NCBI RefSeq assembly: GCF_002940665.1
Contig: NZ_MIGY01000004.1
Coordinates: forward strand, 62,001 to 126,000
Length of the DNA: 64,000 nucleotides
Reading direction: 5' to 3'
DNA from: Xanthomonas arboricola
GTDB taxonomy: Bacteria > Pseudomonadota > Gammaproteobacteria > Xanthomonadales > Xanthomonadaceae
The translations under genes were made by a program, and so were the position numbers. The notes beneath the pieces are model-generated. The model saw nothing but the letters and a program-made list of their open reading frames with translations, had not been told where the DNA came from and did no database searches. Shown here in pieces: positions 1 through 8,789 of the stretch. How positions within the stretch are numbered: position 1 is the first letter of the stretch; each line of letters begins with the position of its first letter.

Positions 1-793
1 CCAGCTGGATCTCTTCGGCATCCGGGCGGGCCATGTACGCGATGTCCAGGGTGTAGCCATCGGGCGACAGCCTGCTCGGGTCGGCACCGGTAGCGTACTG
101 CCAGTCGCGAATGGTCTGCGGCGACAGCGAGTCACGGCAGGTGTCGCGGTTGGCTGCAGTTGGCTCACGCCAGTACGCCTGCCACGGACCCCACTGGTCG
201 CTGAAACCCTCCAGATAGGCGTTGCCGTTCTGGCTGATGATGGCGCTCACCTTGTGCGGGTTTGCCGCAGCCAGGCGAAAGCCCACCGGCGCGCCGTAAT
301 CGAACACGTACACGCTGTAGCTGGCCAGTCCCAGTGCCTCGGTGAAGCCTTCGATGACTTTGTAAAGATTGTCGAACGTGTAGTAGAACTGCCCGCGCTT
401 CGGCGCCTTGGTGTTGCCGAAGCCGGGCAGATCAGGCGCGATCAGGTGGTACTGGCTTGCCAGCAGCGGCATCAGATCGCGGAACATATGGCTGGCACTG
501 GGGAAGCCGTGCAGCAGCAACAGCACCGGCGCATCTTTGCGCCCGGCCTGGCGATAGAACACCTCGATATCGCCGACCTGTTGCGTGTGGAAGCTGACGC
601 GGAATGCGTCATCGTTCGGCATGGTGTCCTCTTTGAGTGCAATCGTGGTGCTGGAAAGGTCGGCAGCGTCGAGCGCACCGGCGCCCAGTGCGAATGCGGT
701 GCCTATACACGATGCCCGCAGCAGGTTGCGGCGGCTGATATCTGTGCTGGCGTGAGCGATGTTGTCCGCGATGGGCACATCGGAATGCTCCAT
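1..793 (-). CDS. Tat-exported alpha/beta hydrolase (epoxide hydrolase/dehalogenase-like), 3' end missing
   Basis: The reading frame starts at 793 and is still open at base 1, giving 264 codons. The N-terminus carries a twin-arginine signal (SRRNLLRA near residues 20-27, followed by a hydrophobic stretch), so the product is probably exported folded. A second in-frame ATG at 622 would remove the signal, but the Tat motif lies in frame upstream, which supports the longer start. The mature part begins like epoxide hydrolases and haloalkane dehalogenases: HGFPSASHMF supplies the oxyanion region and VFDYGAPVG the nucleophile elbow, with Asp rather than Ser as nucleophile. The acid and histidine lie beyond the window. 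It is divergent from the LysR gene at 997, the usual arrangement of a regulator and its target. Substrate unknown. Confidence 0.8.
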   Translation of the reverse strand, partial: MEHSDVPIADNIAHASTDISRRNLLRASCIGTAFALGAGALDAADLSSTTIALKEDTMPNDDAFRVSFHTQQVGDIEVFYRQAGRKDAPVLLLLHGFPSASHMFRDLMPLLASQYHLIAPDLPGFGNTKAPKRGQFYYTFDNLYKVIEGFTEALGLASYSVYVFDYGAPVGFRLAAANPHKVSAIISQNGNAYLEGFSDQWGPWQAYWREPTAANRDTCRDSLSPQTIRDWQYATGADPSRLSPDGYTLDIAYMARPDAEEIQL

Positions 794-996
794 GGAAATC
801 CCGGATCGACGAAGTGGCGGCCATGCTAGGTGCGCAGGCAGATGCCGGGAACCACCAGGGAGATCAATTCACCATTGCCGTTGCTGCAATGCTGCGCGCA
901 GGTGCGCAACCGCATGCGATTGCCAGGCCGTGGTGTGTCGCGCAAGGTGCATCGGGAGGCTGTTACGCTGCTGCCACATCCATCTCTGAGACGCGC

Positions 997-1914
997 GTGG
1001 ACCGCATTCAGGAAATGACGCTGTTTGCCGCATTGGCAGGGCAGGCAAACTTTGCCGGCGTTGCGCGGCGTCTTGGCATTTCCACCGCAACGGTCACCCG
1101 CACCGTCGCGCAGCTGGAAAGCCGCCTGGGCGTGCTGCTGGTCATGCGCAGCACGCGCAAGATGCGGCTTACCGTGGCCGGGCAGCAGTACGCCATCGAC
1201 TGCCGGCGCCTGCTTGCCGATTTGGAGGATGTCGAAAACAGGGCGGCCGGCTTGCACGCACTTCCCAGCGGCTTGCTGACGGTGACGGCGCCGCAGATGT
1301 TCGGCGCACTGCATGTCACCCCGGTGGTGACGCGCTTTCTCAGCGAATATCCGTCGATGACCGCGCGCGCCATCCTGGTCGACCGCGTGCTGCCGCTACT
1401 GGACGAGGGCATCGATGTCGCCGTGCGCATTGGCGCGCTGCCGGACTCATCGCTGACCGCGATCCCGGTCGGCAGCGTGCGTCGCATGGTCTGCGCCTCG
1501 CCCGGCTACCTGGCAGCACACGGCACTCCGCAGCATCCGGACGATCTGCCGCAGCACGCCACCATCTCCACCGCACCGTCCGAGCGCCCACCCAAGTGGC
1601 CGTTCCGCATCGATGGGCGCGAGCATCTGGTCGATGTCGCCTCGCGGCTGAGCGTGACCTTGTTCAATGCCGCCATCATCGCCGCAGTACAGGGTTGGGG
1701 ACTGACGCAGGTACCGGCTTACCAGATCCGCGAACACCTTCAGAGCGGCAAGCTCACCTGCATCCTCGACACGTTCGAAATTGCACCGGAGCCGGTGCAC
1801 GTGGTCTACGTGGAAGGCCGTCGCAGCTCATCCAAGGTACGCACGTTTGTCGACTACTGCGTGGATGCCCTGCGCCAGGATCTGGATTTTCATCACCATC
1901 CCTCGCGGCTGTAA
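997..1914 (+). CDS. LysR-family transcriptional regulator
   Basis: A 305-residue LysR-type regulator. The start is taken as GTG at 997, which gives the family-typical opening (V/M)DRIQEMTLFAAL; the open frame runs further upstream but without family similarity. The winged helix-turn-helix occupies about residues 1-60 (GVARRLGISTATVTRTVAQLE is the recognition region), and a periplasmic-binding-protein-like effector domain fills about 90-300. It faces away from the Tat-exported hydrolase across a 203-bp region that should hold both promoters, so it is likely to control that gene; this is inferred from position only. Its 3' end overlaps the convergent MFS pseudogene by 87 bp. Confidence 0.85.
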   Translation: MDRIQEMTLFAALAGQANFAGVARRLGISTATVTRTVAQLESRLGVLLVMRSTRKMRLTVAGQQYAIDCRRLLADLEDVENRAAGLHALPSGLLTVTAPQMFGALHVTPVVTRFLSEYPSMTARAILVDRVLPLLDEGIDVAVRIGALPDSSLTAIPVGSVRRMVCASPGYLAAHGTPQHPDDLPQHATISTAPSERPPKWPFRIDGREHLVDVASRLSVTLFNAAIIAAVQGWGLTQVPAYQIREHLQSGKLTCILDTFEIAPEPVHVVYVEGRRSSSKVRTFVDYCVDALRQDLDFHHHPSRL

Positions 1915-2865
1915 ACGATCGCCCCGCCCTGCAACCAGTGACGAGGCCAGCAGCAACACGCTGGCACCGACAAAGGTGGCACCGATCGACACATGATCCA
2001 GCAGCACGCCGCCTGCGGCACCGCCCAGCATGATGGAAAGCTGGATTGCGGCAACCATCAGGCCGCCACCGCTTTCCGGTGCGTCCTTGACGCAACGGCT
2101 CAACCAGGTGGACCAGGCTACCGGCATCGCCGAGTTGAGCGTGCCCCAGGCAATCATCGCCACGGCCACGGCCCACACCAGGTGACCAGCCAGCAGCATG
2201 CTGATGGTCGCCACACCCAGCGCGACCGGCAGCACGCTGAGCAGGGTGAACAAGCGCTTCGGCACCAACGCGGTGGCGGCATAGGTACCGACGAATCCGG
2301 CCAGGCCCAGGCCGAGCAGCAGCAACGACAGTTGCGACACATCCACCTGCGCAACGGTTTCCAGAAACGGGCGAAAGTAGGTGAACGCAGAAAACGCACC
2401 GGCAAATCCGAGCATCACCGCCAGCATGGCGCGCGCCACATAGCGACGCTTCAACAAGGTGACGATGCCGCTCAGCGAAGTTGTGCCTTGCGCAGGCATC
2501 GATGGCAGGCTGCGCCATTGCCAGGCGATGGTCAGCGCAACCAACGGCAACATGCCCCAGAACACCCCGCGCCAGCCGACAACACATGGCGCCGGTTGAA
2601 GCGCGACGACAGCGGTGCGATCAGCAGGCTGGCGACCACCGCGAACAGGCCGGAGATCGAGATCGCCTGGCCGGCCATGCCGGCACTGGCGTGCAGATCG
2701 GCGGCGATCGGCGGCGATCGGCGTGAGCAGGCTGACCGGCATGAATTCGGAGGCGATCAGCAGCGCAACGCAGAGCGACATCGAGCCGACCGCGCTCCAG
2801 GTCTGGCGGGTTGCGACGGCTGCGGCGCGCGAGGATGGATCGGTAGCGAGCGAACTGGCTTGCAT
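1828..2865 (-). pseudogene. MFS transporter, disrupted by a 10-bp duplication and an internal deletion
   Basis: The start (2865) and both ends read as a major facilitator superfamily transporter of the sugar/arabinose efflux type: MSLCVALLIASEFMPVSLLTPIAAD at the N-terminus (TM1) and a C-terminal half with several membrane helices. After LTPIAAD the frame turns into Arg-rich nonsense. A 10-bp unit (gatcggcggc, 2697-2706 and 2707-2716) is present once too often; removing one copy restores LHASAGMAGQAISISGLFAVVASLL. About 40 codons later, at FNRRHVL, the sequence jumps to GWRGVFWGMLPLV, which in the family lies roughly 75 residues further on. The duplication and the deletion compensate, so one long frame of 345 codons remains, but helices 2-5 are scrambled or missing. 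Function is very unlikely. Confidence 0.75.
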
Positions 2866-3180
2866 GTGGGGTCCTTGTGCGAAGTGGAATGCGAGACGAA
2901 CGCCACGCCGCAAGCGCGCTGACGCCGCGCTCGATCGCGAACCTGGTGTTCGGAAGGGATGCGCTGCAGGCAGCGACGCACTGCATCGACCTGCCAGCGC
3001 AGCGACGCACGACGGGCGCAATGCAGCAACGGATGCTGCGGCTCGGGCGTGCGCGTGTCTGGATGTGCTGCAGCTTACGCAGGCCGTGAACAGCGATAAA
3101 GATGGCGGATGCGCACGGGCTTATGAAGCCCTCTCATCAACCACTTGCCTGCGTCGAGCGCCTCTGCCTGGCGCGGATCC
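2866..3180. other. Intergenic region between the MFS pseudogene and a LysR gene
   Basis: This 315-bp stretch lies upstream of the broken MFS transporter and downstream of the LysR gene, both on the minus strand. I see no credible coding frame, RNA gene or clear terminator. It probably holds the old MFS promoter. Confidence 0.5.
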
Positions 3181-4074
3181 TCAACCCTTGTAGCGCAACG
3201 CATCCACGACGAGGTTGAAGGCGGACGAGGAATGGCGGCGGCTGGGATAGAACGCGTGCAAGCCCGGCCAGGTCGGCGACCAGTCCTTCATCACCCAGCG
3301 CAGCCGTCCGGCCTTGATATGCGGGCGCGCCAGATCCTCCTGCACGAACGCAATACCGAAGCCGTCCACCGCCGCATCCAACGCTTCATAGGTGCCGTTG
3401 AAGGTCAGCTGGCCATCCACGCGCACGATGACTTCGCGGCCATCCTTTTCCAGCTCCCAGGCGTAGATGCCGCCGGCGGTTTTCATGCGCAGGTTGATGC
3501 AGCTGTGCGCGGTGAGATCCTGCGGCGTCTTGGGGATGGGCCGACCCGCGAAATAGGACGGCGCGGCGACGATGGCCATGCGCATGTCCGGTGCGATGCG
3601 CGCGGCGATCATGTCCTTTTCCACCTGGTCGCCCAGCCGCACACCCAGGTCGTAACGGTCGGCAACGATGTCGGTCAGGCCGTTGTCGACCACGATCTCG
3701 ACCTTGATCTCCGGGTAGTCGCGCAGCAGCCTGGACAGCTTGGGCCACAGGATCGCGCGCGCAGCGTAGTCGGTGGCGGTGATGCGCACGGTGCCTGCGG
3801 GCGTGTCGCGCATTTCGCCAAGCGCAGACAGCGCCTCCTCGATTTCGGCAAAGCGCGGTGCCACCGTCTGGATCAGCCGCTCGCCGGCTTCGGTGGGGGC
3901 CACGCTGCGCGTGGTGCGGGTCAGCAGGCGCAGACCCAGCGTCGCTTCCAGCCCGCGAATGGTATGACTCAGCGCCGACTGCGAAACGCCCAGCTTGGCG
4001 GCAGCGCGGGTAAAGCTGCCCTCGCGAACGATGGCGATCAGCGCCAGCAGGTCCTTGAAGTTGTCGCGCGCCAT
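3181..4074 (-). CDS. LysR-family transcriptional regulator
   Basis: A 297-residue regulator starting at MARDNFKDLLALIAIVREG (ATG at 4074); the frame extends 20 codons upstream but those residues do not fit the family. The helix-turn-helix (FTRAAAKLGVSQSALSHTIRGLE) lies near residues 20-42 and the effector-binding domain follows from about residue 90. Its sequence resembles the group of LysR proteins that control dehydrogenases or transporters in proteobacteria. It is followed 315 bp downstream by the MFS pseudogene on the same strand. Target and effector are unknown. Confidence 0.85.
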   Translation of the reverse strand: MARDNFKDLLALIAIVREGSFTRAAAKLGVSQSALSHTIRGLEATLGLRLLTRTTRSVAPTEAGERLIQTVAPRFAEIEEALSALGEMRDTPAGTVRITATDYAARAILWPKLSRLLRDYPEIKVEIVVDNGLTDIVADRYDLGVRLGDQVEKDMIAARIAPDMRMAIVAAPSYFAGRPIPKTPQDLTAHSCINLRMKTAGGIYAWELEKDGREVIVRVDGQLTFNGTYEALDAAVDGFGIAFVQEDLARPHIKAGRLRWVMKDWSPTWPGLHAFYPSRRHSSSAFNLVVDALRYKG

Positions 4075-4504
4075 TGGTGAATCTCTTTCATGGAATCCAC
4101 ATGACTGTAGCAGCCGGTGAAAAAGGAATCCCAAAGCCCCGCTCCTGCGGGAGAGGGGTTGGGTGAGGGTACGGCTGCTCAGCTATCTCGACGCTGCCGC
4201 ACCCGCATCCGCCCTTCGGGCACCTTCTCCCGGAAGGAGAAGGAACGCCGGCCACAAGCTGCCCGTCGCATTTTTTGCAACGCTCGACCCTAAAAAAACC
4301 GCTTTGGGGTGACGGGACCGGTTCGTATAGTCGATTCGACGGCCGCCGCCTGCCGCGCAAGCACCTGATGCCATTGCTGCGGGGCGACCAACGTTGGCGA
4401 TACCCGCCCCCTTTCCACACCGCCTGCGGAGGCTCCATGCATCAGTCCCTGTCGCATCGCGGTCCTGGCAGCTGCATTAAAACAACACCCCCGCACGGCA
4501 CCCC
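4075..4504. other. Intergenic region upstream of the urate operon
   Basis: This 430-bp region separates the LysR gene from the divergently oriented purine-degradation operon. It contains one copy of a dispersed GC-rich repeat (4137-4243). The part after about 4260 should carry the operon promoter; I could not single out -35/-10 boxes or an operator with confidence. Confidence 0.5.
4137..4243. repeat. Dispersed intergenic repeat, copy 1
   Basis: The sequence has the form gggagaggggttgggtgagg, then gtacgg, a variable centre, and a right arm containing cacccgcatccgccc and accttctcccgg. The arms are partly inverted copies of each other, so the transcript could fold. A second copy with the same arms but a different centre lies at 16554-16684. 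Both are outside genes. This is the pattern of a REP-like dispersed repeat common in Xanthomonas genomes; that identification is from memory. Confidence 0.65.
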
Positions 4505-5776
4505 ATGCTGAGCGCGCAACCCAGCTCACCCGTCCACAGCTCGGGCGCACGCGCGGTCGCCCGCTGCGACGCATTGGGCCTGCCGCCCTACAGCGACACA
4601 CCCGGCGGGCTGTTCCGCGCCTGGCTCAGCCCGGCGCATCGCGCCGCCGTCGCACAGGTGGGCGAATGGATGCGCCAGGCCGGCATGCAGGTGCGTCTGG
4701 ACGCCGCGGCCAACCTGATCGGGCGCTACGAAGGCGCGCGTGCCGACGCACCGGCGCTGCTGATCGGCAGCCATCTGGACAGCGTGCGCGATGCCGGGCG
4801 CTATGACGGCCCGCTCGGCATCCTGCTCGGCATCGAATGCGTCGCCACGCTGCATGCCCAGGGCCGGCGCCTGCCGTTCGCGATCGAGGTGATCGCCTTC
4901 GGCGACGAGGAAGGGTCGCGCTTTCCTGCCTCGATGTTCTGCAGCCGCGCAGTCGCCGGCACGCTCGACCCCGCCACGCTGGCGGTCACCGACGCGGCCG
5001 GCACCGACGTGGCAAGCGCGCTGGCCGACTGGGATCTGGACATCGCGCACCTACAGCAAGCCGCACGCGCGCCCGGCAGCGTGCTGGCCTATCTGGAAAC
5101 GCATATCGAACAAGGCCCGGTGCTGGAAGCCGAAGGCCTGCCGGTCGGCATCGTCACCGCGATCGCCGCGCAGCGGCGCTTTGCCCTGCGCTTCGACGGC
5201 CGCGCCGGCCACGCCGGCACCACCACCATGGCCTTGCGTCGCGATGCATTGAGCGCCGCTGCCGAGGCCTTGCTGGCCATCGAAGGGATTGCACGCGCCG
5301 GCAGCGACGACCTGGTCGCCACGGTCGGCAAGCTGCAGGTCGCACCCGGTGCCACCAACGTGGTGCCCGGCCGGGTGGACTGCACGCTGGACGTGCGCGC
5401 CGGCGACGATGCAACGCGCGATGCGGCAGTGCTGGAGATCGAACGCGCTCTGGCCTGTATCGGCAAAACCCGCAACATCGCCATCGCCATCGACCCGTTG
5501 CAGACGCTGGCCGCCAGCCCCTGCGCACCGGCACTGATGACCCGTCTGCAACACGCAGTCACCGCACAAGGCATCGTGCCGCGCCAGTTGGTGTCCGGCG
5601 CCGGCCACGATGCGATGGTGATGGCCGCGCTCTGCCCCACCGCGATGCTGTTCGTGCGTTGCGCCGGCGGCATCAGCCATCATCCGGACGAACACGTGGC
5701 CTCGGCCGATGCCGAGCTCGCACTGGCGGTCATGCGCCACTTCATCGAACACCTGGGAGATCCCCTTGTCACCTGA
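4505..5776 (+). CDS. allC: Allantoate amidohydrolase (M20 metal-dependent hydrolase)
   Basis: A 423-residue enzyme of the M20 amidohydrolase family (allantoate amidohydrolase / N-carbamoyl-amino-acid hydrolase group). Binuclear metal ligands are visible: His90 in GSHLDSV, Asp101 in GRYDGPLG, the Glu pair at 135-136 in GDEEGSRF, His200 in LETHIEQGP and His392/393 in ISHHPDE. Sequence alone does not separate allantoate from other carbamoyl substrates, but its place as first gene of the urate operon makes allantoate to ureidoglycine (with release of ammonia and CO2) the natural role. The stop codon lies inside the start region of pucG (11-bp overlap), so the two are translationally coupled. Cytoplasmic. 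Confidence 0.85.
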   Translation: MLSAQPSSPVHSSGARAVARCDALGLPPYSDTPGGLFRAWLSPAHRAAVAQVGEWMRQAGMQVRLDAAANLIGRYEGARADAPALLIGSHLDSVRDAGRYDGPLGILLGIECVATLHAQGRRLPFAIEVIAFGDEEGSRFPASMFCSRAVAGTLDPATLAVTDAAGTDVASALADWDLDIAHLQQAARAPGSVLAYLETHIEQGPVLEAEGLPVGIVTAIAAQRRFALRFDGRAGHAGTTTMALRRDALSAAAEALLAIEGIARAGSDDLVATVGKLQVAPGATNVVPGRVDCTLDVRAGDDATRDAAVLEIERALACIGKTRNIAIAIDPLQTLAASPCAPALMTRLQHAVTAQGIVPRQLVSGAGHDAMVMAALCPTAMLFVRCAGGISHHPDEHVASADAELALAVMRHFIEHLGDPLVT

Positions 5777-7022
5777 TCTGCGTCACCTGCACACCTTCGG
5801 CGAGCTCGATCCCCCGCAACGGCTGTTGATGGGCCCGGGTCCGGTCAATGCGCATCCGCGCGTGCTGCGTGCGATGGCCGCCGATCTGCTCGGCCAGTTC
5901 GATCCGGAAATGACCACCTACATGAACGAGGTGATGGCGCTGTACCGGCCGCTGTTCGGCACCGAGAATCGCTGGACGTTTCTGGTCGACGGCACCGCAC
6001 GCGCCGGCATCGAGGCGGCGCTGGTGTCGCTGGTCAGCCCGGGCGACCGCGTGCTGGTGATCAACTTCGGCCGCTTCGGCCTGCTGCTCACCGAGATCCT
6101 GGGCCGGCTCGGTGCCGACGTGCACACCGTGGATGCGCCCTGGGGCGAGGTGGTGCCGCTTGCTGCAATCGCCGAGGCGATCGAACGCGTGGCACCCAAA
6201 TTGGTCGCTACCGTGCACGGCGACACCTCCACCACCATGGCCCAGCCGCTGGATGGCCTCGGCGCGCTGTGCCGCGCGGCCGGCGCGCTGAGTTACGTGG
6301 ATGCCACCGCCACCATCGGCGGCATGCCCATCGCCAGCGATCGCTGGGACGTGGACGTGGTCACCGGCGGCCTGCAGAAATGCCTGGGCGGGCCGTCCGG
6401 CTCGGCGCCGATCACCGTCTCCGACGCGGCGGCCGAGGCGATCTTCGCGCGTCGCCATGTCGAGCGCGGCATCGTGCGCGAGGACATCGTCAACGGCAGC
6501 GGGCCGCGTATCGCTTCGAATTATTTCGATCTGGCGATGATCATGGATTACTGGTCGGACAAGCGCCTCAATCACCACACCGAAGCCACCACCATGTTGT
6601 ACGGCGCCCGCGAATGCGCACGCGTGGCGCTGCAGGAAGGCCTGGACGCCCGCTTCGCCCGCCACGCCGCCGCAGGGCGTGCGGTCAGCGCCGGCATCCG
6701 CGCCTTGGGGCTGGAGGTGTTCGGCGACGATGCGCACCGCATGACCAATGTCACCGGCGTGGTGATTCCGCACGGCATCGACAGCGATGCGGTGCGCCGG
6801 CGCATGCGCGAGGATTTCGAGATCGAGATCGGCACCGCGTTCGGGCCGCTGCAGTGCAGGATCTGGCGCATCGGCGCGATGGGCTACAACGCGATGAAGC
6901 ACAAGGTGCTGATCACCCTGGCCGCGCTGGAAGCGGTGCTGCGCGCCGAAGGCTACGCCTGCACACCAGGGCTGGCGGTGGAAGCCGCACTGGCGGCCTG
7001 GCACGCGGAGCCGCATGCATGA
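5766..7022 (+). CDS. pucG: (S)-ureidoglycine--glyoxylate aminotransferase
   Basis: A class V, PLP-dependent aminotransferase of 418 residues. The start is taken as TTG at 5766 because a good Shine-Dalgarno (GGGAG, about 5755) precedes it and the protein then opens LSPDLRHLHTFGELDPPQRLLMGPGPVNAHP, as the family does; the ATG at 5709 is buried in allC. The PLP lysine is Lys205 in GGLQKCLGGPSGSAP, and MGPGPVN is the usual N-terminal substrate loop. It moves the amino group of ureidoglycine to glyoxylate, giving oxalurate and glycine. It sits between allC and puuE in the urate operon, with an ATGA overlap to the next gene. Confidence 0.85.
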   Translation: MSPDLRHLHTFGELDPPQRLLMGPGPVNAHPRVLRAMAADLLGQFDPEMTTYMNEVMALYRPLFGTENRWTFLVDGTARAGIEAALVSLVSPGDRVLVINFGRFGLLLTEILGRLGADVHTVDAPWGEVVPLAAIAEAIERVAPKLVATVHGDTSTTMAQPLDGLGALCRAAGALSYVDATATIGGMPIASDRWDVDVVTGGLQKCLGGPSGSAPITVSDAAAEAIFARRHVERGIVREDIVNGSGPRIASNYFDLAMIMDYWSDKRLNHHTEATTMLYGARECARVALQEGLDARFARHAAAGRAVSAGIRALGLEVFGDDAHRMTNVTGVVIPHGIDSDAVRRRMREDFEIEIGTAFGPLQCRIWRIGAMGYNAMKHKVLITLAALEAVLRAEGYACTPGLAVEAALAAWHAEPHA

Positions 7023-7909
7023 GCACAGCGCGCGACCTGGTCGGCTATGGCGCCACCCCGCCTGCGGCGCAGTGGCCCGGTGGCGCGCGCATCGCGGTGC
7101 AGTTCGTCATCAATTACGAAGAGGGCGCGGAAAACTGCGTGCTCAACGGCGATGCCGGCTCGGAGGCCTTCCTGTCGGAGATGGTCGGCACGCAAGCGCA
7201 GCCCGGCGCGCGCGCCATGGCGATGGAAAGCCTGTACGAATACGGCAGCCGTGCCGGCTTCTGGCGGCTGCATCGGTTGTTCACTGCGCGCAATGTGCCG
7301 GTGACCGTATTCGGCGTGGCGCAGGCACTGGCCTCCAATCCCGAAGCGGTCGCCGCGATGCAGGCCGCCGACTGGGAGATCGCCAGCCACGGCCTGCGCT
7401 GGATCGATTACCAGCATGTGGATGAAGCCACCGAGCGTGCGCATATCGCCGAAGCCATCGCCGTGCACACCCGCGCCACCGGCAGCCGCCCGCTGGGCTG
7501 GTACCAGGGCCGCACCAGCCCCAACACCGCGCGGCTGGTCGCCGAGGAAGGCGGCTTTGTCTACGACGCCGACAGCTACGCCGACGATGTGCCGTACTAC
7601 GACCACCGGCACGGCCGTGCGCAGTTGATCGTGCCGTACACGCTGGACGCCAACGACATGAAATTCGTCGCCTACAACGGCTTTGCCGACGGCGAGCCGT
7701 TCTTCCGCTATCTGCGTGATGGCTTCGAGCAACTGCGCAGCGAAGGCGGGCGCATGCTGTCGGTCGGCCTGCACGGGCGCATCGTCGGCAAGCCGGCGCG
7801 CGCGGCGGCCCTGGCACGTTTCGTCGATCACGTGCTGGCCAGCGGCGATGCCTGGATTGCGCGCCGCATCGATATTGCGCGGCATTGGCTGCAGGTCCAT
7901 CCGGCATGA
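7019..7909 (+). CDS. puuE: Allantoinase PuuE (polysaccharide-deacetylase fold)
   Basis: A 296-residue NodB/polysaccharide-deacetylase-like protein. It is the metal-independent type of allantoinase (PuuE), unrelated to the classical amidohydrolase-family enzyme. The opening DLVGYGATPPAAQWPGGARIAVQFVINYEEGAENCVLNGD and the SYADDVPYYD and LHGRIVGKPAR segments are typical of PuuE. It hydrolyses allantoin to allantoate. The ATG at 7019 overlaps the pucG stop by 4 bp and its own stop overlaps hpxZ by 4 bp. Longer in-frame starts further upstream lie wholly inside pucG and are not credible. Confidence 0.85.
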   Translation: MSTARDLVGYGATPPAAQWPGGARIAVQFVINYEEGAENCVLNGDAGSEAFLSEMVGTQAQPGARAMAMESLYEYGSRAGFWRLHRLFTARNVPVTVFGVAQALASNPEAVAAMQAADWEIASHGLRWIDYQHVDEATERAHIAEAIAVHTRATGSRPLGWYQGRTSPNTARLVAEEGGFVYDADSYADDVPYYDHRHGRAQLIVPYTLDANDMKFVAYNGFADGEPFFRYLRDGFEQLRSEGGRMLSVGLHGRIVGKPARAAALARFVDHVLASGDAWIARRIDIARHWLQVHPA

Positions 7910-8301
7910 GCATCGACACCGCCGACATCGACCTACCCGAGGTGATCACGCAAGTGACCGCCGCCTTCCATGCCTACGAACAGGCCCTGATGGACGACGA
8001 CATCGCCGCAATGGATGCGTTGTTCCACCCCGCACCCAGCACGGTGCGCTACGGCGTGGGCGAGGTGCTGTACGGCATCGAGGCGATCCGCGCCTTCCGC
8101 ATCGGCCGCGGCGGCTCGCCGCAACGCCAGCTTGTGCAGGTGCAGGTGCATGGCTTCGGCCACGACTTCGCCACCACACATGCGGAATTCGTTCGCGCCG
8201 GCAGCAGCGCGCGCGGCCGCCAGAGCCAGAGCTGGGTACGCTTTGCCGACGGCTGGAAAGTGGTGGCCGCGCATGTCTCGCTGCAGGGGACCCATGCATG
8301 A
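7906..8301 (+). CDS. hpxZ: HpxZ-like oxalurate catabolism protein (SnoaL-like fold)
   Basis: A 131-residue protein of the HpxZ (DUF3225, NTF2/SnoaL-like) family, recognisable from LPEVITQVTAAFHAYEQALMDDD, HPAPSTVRYGVGEVLYG and the C-terminal RQSQSWVRFADGWKVVAAHVS. HpxZ proteins are found with oxalurate-degrading genes; the exact activity is not settled. Here it directly follows puuE with pucG, whose product is oxalurate, two genes upstream, and it overlaps both neighbours by 4 bp, so it belongs to the pathway. No oxalurate amidase (hpxWXY) is present in the window. Confidence 0.8.
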   Translation: MSIDTADIDLPEVITQVTAAFHAYEQALMDDDIAAMDALFHPAPSTVRYGVGEVLYGIEAIRAFRIGRGGSPQRQLVQVQVHGFGHDFATTHAEFVRAGSSARGRQSQSWVRFADGWKVVAAHVSLQGTHA

Positions 8302-8789
8302 GCGTGATCGACGACGGCGTGCTGGACGATGCCGCCTTCGTGGCGCGCTATCGCGAGCTGTTCGAGCATTCGCCGTGGGTGGTGGAACGCGCTGCACGGC
8401 GGCGCCCGCTCGCCGATGTGTATCGCGGACTGATGCAGGTGGTGTTCGACGCGGCGCAGGAGGACCAGATTGCGTTGATCCGCGCCCATCCGGAGCTGGC
8501 CGGCAAGGCGGCGATCGACCGCACGCTCACCGCCGCGTCGGCGGCCGAGCAGGCCGCGGCCGGATTGGACAGGCTCAGCGAAGCCGAGTTCAAGCGTTTC
8601 CACGCGCTCAATCAGGCCTATCGCCACCGGTTCGGATTTCCGTTCGTGATCTGCGTGCGGCTGCACGACAAGGCCGGCATCCTGGCCGCACTGGAACGCC
8701 GGCTGGATGCATCGCGCAGCGAAGAACTGTCCACCGCCCTCGCCGAGATCGGCAAGATCGTTCACCTGCGCCTGGAGGCACTGCCATGA
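8298..8789 (+). CDS. uraD: 2-oxo-4-hydroxy-4-carboxy-5-ureidoimidazoline (OHCU) decarboxylase
   Basis: A 163-residue all-helical OHCU decarboxylase. The catalytic histidine sits in AHPELAGK (His64), and FGFPFVICVR is the usual C-terminal signature. The enzyme makes the stereospecific final step to (S)-allantoin after UraH. It is coupled by ATGA overlaps to hpxZ before and hpyO after. Confidence 0.9.
   Translation: MSVIDDGVLDDAAFVARYRELFEHSPWVVERAARRRPLADVYRGLMQVVFDAAQEDQIALIRAHPELAGKAAIDRTLTAASAAEQAAAGLDRLSEAEFKRFHALNQAYRHRFGFPFVICVRLHDKAGILAALERRLDASRSEELSTALAEIGKIVHLRLEALP

Noticed and set aside
5769-7016. Long minus-strand open frame opposite pucG (415 codons)
   Set aside because: It lies wholly opposite a well-recognised aminotransferase; high GC third positions open such frames. 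The translation has no family pattern.
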